The position numbers were made by a program, and so were the translations under genes. 43,449 bases of DNA from Nitrospiraceae bacterium (GTDB lineage: Bacteria; Nitrospirota; Nitrospiria; Nitrospirales; UBA8639), in assembly GCA_003523945.1 (NCBI GenBank), contig DOFS01000309.1, positions 1 through 43,449 of the forward strand, given 5' to 3'. Under the pieces are notes generated by a model, which saw nothing but the letters and a program-made list of their open reading frames with translations, did not search any database and was not told where the DNA came from. Shown here one piece after another: positions 25,990 through 33,369 of the stretch (its first letter is position 1; every line of letters starts with the position of its first letter).

Positions 25990-27318
25990 CTATCTCAGTA
26001 CGGCGTAGTAGACTATGAGGGACACTGAGAGTAACAGTCCCCAGCTTAGCAACATCCAAAACCGCTGTTGTAGATTCATTCTCACCCAGGCCAATCCAGC
26101 TATCGCGACCATCGGTGGCATCGCCGACATCCGCCAGCGCGTCGTATCTGCGCTAGCCCACGCCACTCCAGCATAAATCAGCACGAACAGCAGTAACACT
26201 AACAGGAGCGCCCTCTCAGGTCTCTCGGGATCAATAAGAGGATGCCCCTCTTGACCTGCTGATATCGGTACAGCTCCCTCCCGGGTTCTCGGTTGACGTA
26301 CAATCATCCACGCACCTGTCACAAAAAGCGGGACTCCCACATAAATCCAGGGCACCATGGACAGCCCACGGATCAAAGGGGTGCCCTTAGCCTCCCATGA
26401 CTTCGGATTAAAGGCTGCCACTTCCCCCACAAGATAAAGAATTGGAAACTTCAGCACACTGGTGAACTGCGCCGAACGCGAACGCCCCCTCATTTCCAAT
26501 TCTGCTTGCACTGCTTCTATGCCTAATACCCGATGCTCACCCGCCACCCCAAGCTGATGGAGTATTTCAGGGTTCCTTCCCACGACCAGTATGCTAATAA
26601 TTATCCCCCCCGTCATTGCCACTTTCAAGAGAGCGCCTTTCCATGACCATCCTGATCCTGTTCGTAAAAAAGTCGCACCGGCAAGCGCCGCAAGATTTAC
26701 CAGTGCCAACATACTCCGAAAGGGAAGAATGAGAACCGTACTTAGCACGATCAAACCGTAACCTCTTGCCACGGACCTATGCGACAAGGACTGGACAAGT
26801 CCGAGAATAACTATAGATTGCAAGAATACAATGACCATATCCTTGAGCAGGAAAATCCAATAAAACCACAAGGGAGTCGCCAATAAGACTCCTGACGCAT
26901 ACACAAAGCCCAAACGTCGGCCTCCTATTTGCCTGCCGATTTCAAACCATACCAGTCCGAGCATCAGGAAGAAAAATACGTTCAGAGCCTTTCTAAGGTA
27001 GAGGCTGTCGCCCACAAATTGGTGCACCCATGATAAGACCAAAGGGTACCCTGCCTGTTCATGGGTCCACTTAAACTGCCGTAGATCAAACCAATCGCTC
27101 ACGCTATTGAACGACTGCTTCGAGGCGTTAAAGTAATCATTATCATCGCCGGCACCAGAGAAGGGAATGGCTTCATCAACCTGCCAAAGCACGCTGAGAA
27201 AGCATATTCCTGCCAATACCACCATAATGCATAAACGGCCTCCATCTCCCTTCCCCGCGACCCAAAAAGAGCACACTCCGGGAATAAGGACGACACAAGC
27301 GATAAAGAAGTAGCTCAT
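25990..27318 (-). CDS. Polytopic membrane protein, GT-C-like or Wzy-like polymerase candidate
   Basis: Integral membrane protein of 442 residues with about ten hydrophobic segments. The first loop holds FSGAGDDNDYFNAS with acidic residues and, later, EQAGYPLVLSWVHQFVGDSL, a layout shared by GT-C glycosyltransferases of the PMT/ArnT type and by some O-antigen polymerases. No clear Wzy_C domain is seen. As no other polymerase candidate lies in the sugar block and a Wzx-like flippase is next door, I infer that it polymerises the unit or adds a lipid-linked sugar in the periplasm. The start is ATG 27318. The function is not proved by sequence. Confidence 0.7.
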   Translation of the reverse strand: MSYFFIACVVLIPGVCSFWVAGKGDGGRLCIMVVLAGICFLSVLWQVDEAIPFSGAGDDNDYFNASKQSFNSVSDWFDLRQFKWTHEQAGYPLVLSWVHQFVGDSLYLRKALNVFFFLMLGLVWFEIGRQIGGRRLGFVYASGVLLATPLWFYWIFLLKDMVIVFLQSIVILGLVQSLSHRSVARGYGLIVLSTVLILPFRSMLALVNLAALAGATFLRTGSGWSWKGALLKVAMTGGIIISILVVGRNPEILHQLGVAGEHRVLGIEAVQAELEMRGRSRSAQFTSVLKFPILYLVGEVAAFNPKSWEAKGTPLIRGLSMVPWIYVGVPLFVTGAWMIVRQPRTREGAVPISAGQEGHPLIDPERPERALLLVLLLFVLIYAGVAWASADTTRWRMSAMPPMVAIAGLAWVRMNLQQRFWMLLSWGLLLSVSLIVYYAVLR

Positions 27319-27363
27319 CGCTTATCTGAAATCGTTCTTCCACTGGTCATCACGAATGTGCCC

Positions 27364-29199
27364 TTACCGCCCGTTTGTGATGGCATCTAAGTGTGTGACT
27401 ACCTGGTTGCGGACTGCATCCAAATCAATATCCATTTGCAAGTTGTACTTTCCGGATTGCGTTTGCTTCGACAATACCGTCGTCTTGAGTGTGTTTAGAA
27501 ACGAGCGTGCTTCATTGGCTGCCGGTGTTGCATTATTGGTTGATAAATTACTCAATAGCTTTTCGAGCGTCGTCAGGTAGCGGACATCGTCCACGGCCTC
27601 CCTGAAACCTTCCCACGCAAGTGTATCGATCACCCCGTCCGCAGTGGGATAGGTGAGATTATGGTCACGGTAAGTCGGAGCGTCCATGTCATTCCAACAT
27701 GAGCCGAAGCAATGCTGATAGGCGTATGGCATGGCACCATCGTAGCCATTCGCCCAGAGCACTATGCCGTAGTTCAGCCGAAAGAGAAACGGATTCTCAG
27801 GACCTGACTGTGGGTTGGCATAGTTGAAAATTTTATGGCCACTACTGTGCCACTTTGTGGCCTCCTGAATTGATGGTTGATGTGCGTGGACTAAAAGATC
27901 CAGTGAATCACCCACCAACTCAAAACTGTCGGTATAGCCTGCGACAAAAACTTTGCCCCCCAAGCCATGCAGGATATTCCACAATCCTCTTTGCGCTTCC
28001 AACTCTGCACCCCGAACCTCGTCTCTTCCATAAATGTAGACAGACGTGAAACCATGCGCCAGAGCTATTTCATTGATCTGCGAGTAGATAGTTCCCAATA
28101 GGTTCTCTGCTTGTGGTGAAGTGTTTCCAAGAAATGTACCCGTCGTCTGTACGCCGAGGTAGTACAAAGGCCCGTTGTTCATACCAAGGTCCTTACGCAG
28201 TTGCAGAGCCCCTCTTAATCGTTCCAGACTGGATAGAGGCTGATACATTGTTGGATTCTGCACGCCGTGGTTGAGCAGATTTTGGAGTTCCGCCCGCATT
28301 TGCTCAGTGTTCCTGTACTCTGACCCTACACTTGCTCTCGCATCGTCCAGTACCGCTCTATAGTAGATGGTGTGAGTGATTTCCGATTCAGCCAGATTAA
28401 ACATGTGGACCTTAAGGTTGATCTTAATAGTCCCCTTCAGTTCCCCGTTTTCCCGAACTTGGATGTCTCCCGAATACTCATCTGCGGGCGAGTTATGCGG
28501 CACGAAAACCGTGACCCAAACTTGCTTATTTGTACTCTGTGGCAGGGCAAAAGGCTGCAATGTCATGGCGTCCTTGACGGGAAACTCCTGCATTGTCGGC
28601 AACACTTGCTCCGAAGCCGCCAATTTTTTTTGGTTTATCCATTCGTAGACGGATTGGCCCCCTCGTTCCAATCTTATCAAGTTTTGTTCGGTGCTCCGAT
28701 CCACTTTCACCAACGCATCATCTTTCAATAGCAATTCCGGGTAGAGTCTCTGCCGAAAGTCTGCCGGCTCGCTTTTCCCGATTTCATTCCAAGCGTAGTA
28801 GCTTTGAAACCATGGTTTTACGATTTTAATGTCGACGTGCGTGGATGATATGACCGCACTGCTGTTGACGCCATGCAAGGCAGTTGCGGTTAAAGTCACA
28901 CCGCTCAGGTCATGGTTTTGCGCCTGCAGTACAAAGCTCGCAGATTCAAATTCACCACGACAGGCAGTAACATACAGACTGAGAGATTTTGCCCCAGGTA
29001 GGGGGTAGGTCGAGGGTAAAATGGGGGTTTTGCTAATGGGACTTACCACGTGGACCAACAAATCGCCCAAGTTGGGGGCAGCCGGAAAAAGCTCAGCAGC
29101 CACCACATTCTGAGGCGGCTCAATCGCCAATGCTCGCAACGTATCACCACATGAAGCTACTAAAATGACTGTAATCAGCAGATAAGCGAGCTGTTTCAT
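27364..29199 (-). CDS. DUF4091-domain lipoprotein, putative glycoside hydrolase-like
   Basis: Exported protein of 611 residues. The signal region MKQLAYLLITVILVASC ends in a lipobox VASC (Cys17), so it is probably a lipoprotein; cleavage at ALA further on is the alternative. The N-terminal half is beta-rich (two-domain, with FVPHNSPADEYSGDIQV). The C-terminal half carries the DUF4091 pattern, with GLQ-like strands, YIYGRDEVRG and WEGFREAVDDVRYLTTLEKL. Proteins with this domain resemble retaining glycoside hydrolases of TIM-barrel type, so a role in trimming or editing the exported polymer is plausible but unproven. The start is ATG with AAGGAG six bases upstream. It precedes the membrane protein gene by 45 bp. 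Confidence 0.82.
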   Translation of the reverse strand: MKQLAYLLITVILVASCGDTLRALAIEPPQNVVAAELFPAAPNLGDLLVHVVSPISKTPILPSTYPLPGAKSLSLYVTACRGEFESASFVLQAQNHDLSGVTLTATALHGVNSSAVISSTHVDIKIVKPWFQSYYAWNEIGKSEPADFRQRLYPELLLKDDALVKVDRSTEQNLIRLERGGQSVYEWINQKKLAASEQVLPTMQEFPVKDAMTLQPFALPQSTNKQVWVTVFVPHNSPADEYSGDIQVRENGELKGTIKINLKVHMFNLAESEITHTIYYRAVLDDARASVGSEYRNTEQMRAELQNLLNHGVQNPTMYQPLSSLERLRGALQLRKDLGMNNGPLYYLGVQTTGTFLGNTSPQAENLLGTIYSQINEIALAHGFTSVYIYGRDEVRGAELEAQRGLWNILHGLGGKVFVAGYTDSFELVGDSLDLLVHAHQPSIQEATKWHSSGHKIFNYANPQSGPENPFLFRLNYGIVLWANGYDGAMPYAYQHCFGSCWNDMDAPTYRDHNLTYPTADGVIDTLAWEGFREAVDDVRYLTTLEKLLSNLSTNNATPAANEARSFLNTLKTTVLSKQTQSGKYNLQMDIDLDAVRNQVVTHLDAITNGR

Positions 29200-29209
29200 T
29201 TATGACTCC

Positions 29210-29422
29210 TTAGATTCTAACTTTATGTGCAACAGGGAGTTCATGGGTTTTACTATCAGGTGGTTCGTAACCTTTGAGAGTGTACCAGCGGCTGCGGTCT
29301 AAAGGACTGTCCCCACGACCATATTCTCTTCCAATGTTTTTCCAGTCACCAAAGCTCTTGAAATATAAAACCTTATCATCGTTCAAAGAGTGTTGTACTT
29401 GGAACTTGGAAACCGCAAATCT
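29210..29422 (-). pseudogene. Possible 3' fragment of a lost operon gene
   Basis: An open minus-strand frame without a plausible start reads FKSFGDWKNIGREYGRGDSP, then RSRWYTLKGYEPPDSK and a stop at 29210-29212. The composition looks protein-like, and the stop overlaps the ribosome-binding site of the DUF4091 gene (TAAGGAG), as expected for a coupled upstream gene. Upstream the frame is closed by a TAA, while another frame continues with AFVYKDLRFPSSKYN, which suggests a frameshift. I do not recognise the family. Confidence 0.35.
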
Positions 29423-30021
29423 TTATAGACAAAGGCCTGGACAAAAGCAATACGCGGGCTTAGACAAACAACAGGCAGACGTATTTGCATCGTGAGAAAA
29501 AGCCAGATGGCACCTTAGCTTGAGGTGTCGCCCCATACAGAATTGCACAGCAAGCAGTCACCATGATCTTAAGCAAAATCTGACAACGTCAAATTCCCCA
29601 GCCCTTTTTCCAACGGGGCACCTTACGACTCACATTGTCACACTGTATGGGGGAGAATCAGGGCGAACATGTGTTGGCCTGAGAAGAAACGTCACTTCCC
29701 GACGCAACTCTTTATGTCATGCGGCAGGGGCTACCCAATGAATACTGCATCATGAACGGATAGAACACGTTCCGGGAGGCGATGTCATTCTGAGATAACG
29801 GGAAGATTTCGCCGAGCCGTGGGGTCTTCAGGTTGGGCACAGATTCTTCGGCGTGGCCTCATCTATGAAAGTTTTGTCAAGAATTAAGCTGTAGGCCGTG
29901 ACGTCACCCCATGTCGATAATCACACCTTTCCCAGTCAGCTTCCCGTGTCGCCTCCCGATGATCTCGGACTCATCTATTCGCCGTCTGCTGCGGCAGAGA
30001 ATCATGTCACCACGGTGTCGC
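29423..30021. other. Gene-free region before the insertion sequence
   Basis: About 600 bp without a supportable gene. It contains an inverted pair CCCCATACAG (29531-29540) and CTGTATGGGG (29643-29652). At 29785-29860 there is a degenerate cousin of the short repeats seen at 35310-35350 (GGGCACAGA...TTC...CCGTG elements). The region probably consists of decayed repeats and former gene ends. Confidence 0.4.
29531..29652. repeat. 10-bp inverted repeat pair spanning 122 bp
   Basis: CCCCATACAG at 29531-29540 is exactly the reverse complement of CTGTATGGGG at 29643-29652. Flanking bases also show loose symmetry. It could be a very small non-autonomous element or chance. Confidence 0.35.
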
Positions 30022-30030
30022 AATCAGAAT

Positions 30031-31169
30031 CCGGGGCTCGATGGCCCCATGAGCACAACGCGCTTACCGTGGTGTGGACGACGTCGGGGCCCGATAGGGC
30101 TCGCCCTTGGTCAGCATCCAGAAACTTGCTTCGGCCAGGTGCCGCGCCACGGCCACCTTCGCTTTGCCATGCCCGCGCCGCGCGGCCAAGCGGTCATAGA
30201 GCTGGCTGATATGCGTGTAGCCACACCGCGTGCGATTCAACACGGCACTGTTGGCGGCTTCGACAAAGGCCCACTTCAGATAGTGATTCACATCGCGGCG
30301 GACGGCCCCAAAGCGGACCTTGCCTCCACTGGAGTGTTCCCGCCTTACCAACCCACTATAACTGGCCAATGCCTCGGCGCGCCGGAACCGGGCCATCGTG
30401 CCTATCTCGGTCCAGATCACCACCGCCAAGAGGTCACCCACGCCGGGCAATGTCTTGAGCCAGGCGGTGTGGGGACACGGCGCAAACACCGCGCGCATCT
30501 GGCGGGCCAGCCGAGTGAGCGTTTCCTCCACCTGCTCCAGTTGGGCCAAGAGGCACGCGACCGCTTCTTGGGTCTGGGGCGGCAACTGGGCCTGCAGCGT
30601 GGTCAGGATCGTCCGTCCTCGTTTCCCAAAGGCATCACTGCCCCCCTCGACCGTCAGCCCATACTTGGCGACGGTGGCCAGCACGCGATTCTTCAGCTGC
30701 GTGCGCTGTCGACTAAAGACCATGCGGGTACGCGGCAGCTCCCGCGCATCGCGGACCACCCCCGACGGAATCCACACGGTTGGCAACGTGCCTGTGCGTT
30801 GCGACCGGTTCAACCCTTTCGCATCCAATTGATCGCTCTTGTTGACGCTCCCGCACATCAGTTTGGCCAAGCGGGCATTGACCAACTGCGGCTGGCCGCC
30901 TCCGGCTTCAATCTCATCAACGACCCAGTACCAGTTGCCCACGGTCTCGACGGCGACCGGCGAGCCGGCCGGCCATTGCTGCACAAAGGCCTGGATCGCC
31001 CCGCGCTGATGGAGCACGCGTTGCTCGGTCAGGCGATCCCCGTGAGCATTCTCGACGCGAGCCCAGGTGTACCGCTTGTGAACATCCAGTGCAATGTATT
31101 CCATGATCCGAGTCCTCCTTGCTCAAGGATCGTACACAGAGGGGACGGCGAATACAGCACTTTCATAAT
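30031..31169 (-). mobile_element. IS110-family insertion sequence (boundaries tentative)
   Basis: A full-length IS110-type transposase fills most of it. The 9-bp direct repeat AATCAGAAT occurs at 30022-30030 and at 31170-31178, just outside the proposed limits, and may mark the insertion. A GGGGC/GCCCC hairpin lies at about 30032-30047, next to the transposase 3' end. The element is visibly richer in G and C than its surroundings. If the ends are as drawn, the non-coding parts are only about 65 and 33 bp, short for a bridge RNA, so the true ends may be further out. Confidence 0.6.
30064..31104 (-). CDS. IS110-family transposase
   Basis: DEDD-type transposase of 346 residues, apparently intact. 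The N-terminal RuvC-like domain shows ALDVHK (Asp7), AVETVGNWYW (Glu53) and KSDQLDAK (Asp91/Asp94). The C-terminal Tnp_20 domain has TLPGVGDLLAVVIWTEIG (about 218-235) and the candidate catalytic serine in EAANSAVLNR (Ser286). Such enzymes use a structured bridge RNA from the element's own non-coding end to join element and target. The start is ATG at 31104, with AAGGAGG about nine bases upstream. The long plus-strand open frame over the same region is a shadow of this GC-rich gene. Confidence 0.93.
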   Translation of the reverse strand: MEYIALDVHKRYTWARVENAHGDRLTEQRVLHQRGAIQAFVQQWPAGSPVAVETVGNWYWVVDEIEAGGGQPQLVNARLAKLMCGSVNKSDQLDAKGLNRSQRTGTLPTVWIPSGVVRDARELPRTRMVFSRQRTQLKNRVLATVAKYGLTVEGGSDAFGKRGRTILTTLQAQLPPQTQEAVACLLAQLEQVEETLTRLARQMRAVFAPCPHTAWLKTLPGVGDLLAVVIWTEIGTMARFRRAEALASYSGLVRREHSSGGKVRFGAVRRDVNHYLKWAFVEAANSAVLNRTRCGYTHISQLYDRLAARRGHGKAKVAVARHLAEASFWMLTKGEPYRAPTSSTPR

Positions 31170-31389
31170 AATCAGAATGACAACCCTAGGAAGAAAGATC
31201 TGAGTGATGCGGAGGAAGTTGATGAATTGTCGTGTCTCCCACCTGGGAACATATCCTTCGCCGTGGGCTCAGGATGGCGATTTTGGCGTTGGGTCTAGGA
31301 TGACAATTTGGATGAGCACTTACTGAGACACCCAGGGTTCGGCCACTGGCTGATGTGCAGGGTCTGAGTTGCTCAGGCCCGAAGTGCCT

Positions 31390-33024
31390 TCACCAAAAGA
31401 CATGGGCTCCCAGACCGAGTAAGACCATTCCGGAAAGATAGCCCAATCGGCGCGCCTTCGTGGCAAAAGCCTGGAGCAAAACTTCACAGGCAAAAAAGAG
31501 GACAATGAGTTTTGCCATCATCTCCCCCACGTCTACCAAACCCACGTGGACCTTCAGGAGCATCGGCATGATCAATGCCAGAAAGAGCAAGAGATAATCC
31601 ATGGGGTTCGGCGTAAACCGTTTGTCTTTATCCAAATGGATGGCCAGGAGTAGTCCAATCGTCAGGATGCCAAAAAATAGCTGAAACATCAGATGAAGTC
31701 CCTGGGACGATCCGACGAGCGCACGCTCGACCCCATAGAGGACCAAGGTCGAGCCAAGATAGAGGCCCATTCGTGTGCTGAGAAGAATCGTGTGCACATT
31801 TCCCCAGAGCCCCCCCCACACCAGCCCCCCAAGCCCCAGCGCCACATATAAAAGTTCCTTGGGTAGGATGGAGGGAAGTCCCACCCCTAGAAGGAAAAAC
31901 CCCGCCATTCCCGCTGCCAGGCCGTAGAGGGACCCTTGAGCCAGCCAGGGCCTGCCACGCAACCACGTCCGCCAATACAAGGTCCTTGCGCTCACCCTCC
32001 CGAACAGGTCGGCCGGCAATCGTCCGGAGGCCACGGCATAATAGAAACTCCCCACACCGGCCACCATGAGGAGATACAGACTCGCGAGAAAGAGGTCCGA
32101 GTTCCATCGACAGTGGTATGCCAGCACCACCAGCCCGATTTGCAGCGAGTAGATGATGAGCACCACCTGGTGGTGAGAGAACCCTAGCCGTAAGAGCTTA
32201 TGATGCAGGTGCTCTTGATCCGGTTGAAAGGGCGACCTTCTCCTCAGAAGCCGCTGTGTGGCCACCGCCACCAGATCCAGCAATGGCATGCCAAAAAAGA
32301 GCAGGACCAACAACGGGCTGAGGGGAGACCGCTCGGCTTGCGTCAAAAAGAGTGCCGCGCTTCCCAACGCAAAACCCAAAAACTGGCTTCCGCCATCCCC
32401 CATAAATACCCGAGCGGGATACGTGTTAAATCGCAAAAACCCTAAGAGCCCGCCCATGACCGAGAGCGTGAGGAACAAGACAACGATATCATCCACCTGG
32501 TAGGCCAAATAGGCGACCAGGCCAAAGCTCAGAAAGGCCAGGCCGCCAGCCAAGCCGTCCAGACCATCAGACAAGTTCATCGCGTTAGTCATCGTCACCA
32601 GGACCGCCATCGTAAGGGCCATCGCCAACCATGTGGGCAGTTCCAGACCCAAGAGCATGGAGAAGGGTTGCCAGGAGAGGTCGGTATAGATAGCCACTAC
32701 GCCCGCGGCCAAAATCTGCCCTGCGAATTTGTACCGAACCCTGAGGTCGACAAAATCGTCCAGACTGCCCATACACACAATGATGAGCGATCCGGCAATG
32801 GCTCCGATCACGACCGCATTGTGGGGCGCCCAATAGCCCATGGAGACGAGGGCCCCAATCGCAAAGGCAATGCCCCCTACCCTGGCGGTGGGTTCCTTGT
32901 GCACTTTTCGATGATCGGGTTGATCCAACAGGCCAATCCAGGTCGCCCCGACCATGAGACAGGGGGTGAGGACCGTCCCGATCAGCAGAGACAGCAGGAA
33001 GGCGTAGAACAATCCTCCGGTCAT
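31390..33024 (-). CDS. WecA/MraY-family undecaprenyl-phosphate glycosyl-1-phosphate transferase with C-terminal extension
   Basis: Inner-membrane enzyme that starts polymer synthesis by moving a HexNAc-1-phosphate (or similar sugar phosphate) to undecaprenyl phosphate. Family motifs are present: SLDDFVD (89-93 for the acidic core), NAMNLSDGLDGLAGG (147-161), GDGGSQFLG (209-217) and the histidine motif EHLHHKLL (271-278). Typical WecA proteins stop near 350-370 residues; this one has 544, with about 190 extra residues forming several further membrane segments (from ASLYLLMVAGVGSF onward). The role of the extension is unknown. The start is ATG 33024. It lies downstream of the exosortase gene on the same strand, with a 345-bp gap. 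Confidence 0.9.
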   Translation of the reverse strand: MTGGLFYAFLLSLLIGTVLTPCLMVGATWIGLLDQPDHRKVHKEPTARVGGIAFAIGALVSMGYWAPHNAVVIGAIAGSLIIVCMGSLDDFVDLRVRYKFAGQILAAGVVAIYTDLSWQPFSMLLGLELPTWLAMALTMAVLVTMTNAMNLSDGLDGLAGGLAFLSFGLVAYLAYQVDDIVVLFLTLSVMGGLLGFLRFNTYPARVFMGDGGSQFLGFALGSAALFLTQAERSPLSPLLVLLFFGMPLLDLVAVATQRLLRRRSPFQPDQEHLHHKLLRLGFSHHQVVLIIYSLQIGLVVLAYHCRWNSDLFLASLYLLMVAGVGSFYYAVASGRLPADLFGRVSARTLYWRTWLRGRPWLAQGSLYGLAAGMAGFFLLGVGLPSILPKELLYVALGLGGLVWGGLWGNVHTILLSTRMGLYLGSTLVLYGVERALVGSSQGLHLMFQLFFGILTIGLLLAIHLDKDKRFTPNPMDYLLLFLALIMPMLLKVHVGLVDVGEMMAKLIVLFFACEVLLQAFATKARRLGYLSGMVLLGLGAHVFW

Positions 33025-33369
33025 GGGCCCACCAGGAATTCGAGCAATATGTCAGGACGATGGTGGGGATGCGTAAGCGACATGTGACCTATCACCATCC
33101 CCGCAATAAGACTCCGGGTTATGGCGTGAACCTGGTAGATTGGCAATTTTCTTTATCCGACTTTTATCAGGTGAAACCTCAATGATTTTCTTGTCGAACG
33201 CGACGGAACAGAACTACACCCAAGGAGGAACTGGTTGTGGTGACCGATCATATGACGCCACCCGCCTCGGAATTCATATATAACAAGATCACTGATTAAT
33301 AAAAAGAAGCATTTGGGTTCCACTGTAGGAAAGGCGGGAGGGAAAAGAGGGGGTGAATGCCGTTTGTTT
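33025..33369. other. Intergenic region between exosortase and WecA-like genes
   Basis: I see no gene in these 345 bp. The middle part (33270-33310) is rich in A and T (TTCATATATAACAAGATC), which would suit a promoter for the minus-strand WecA-like gene, but no clear -35/-10 pair can be assigned. A purine-rich tract (GGCGGGAGGGAAAAGAGGGG) lies at about 33332-33351. Confidence 0.4.

Noticed and set aside
31126..31140. GGATCGTACACAGAGGGG as a further MITE-like end
   Set aside because: Only the first part resembles the 22-bp end, and no partner end is nearby; it lies within the insertion-sequence flank.
29911..31203. Long plus-strand open frame of 430 codons
   Set aside because: It lies antisense to the intact IS110 transposase and arises from its high GC content; no motif is present and no ribosome-binding site was seen.
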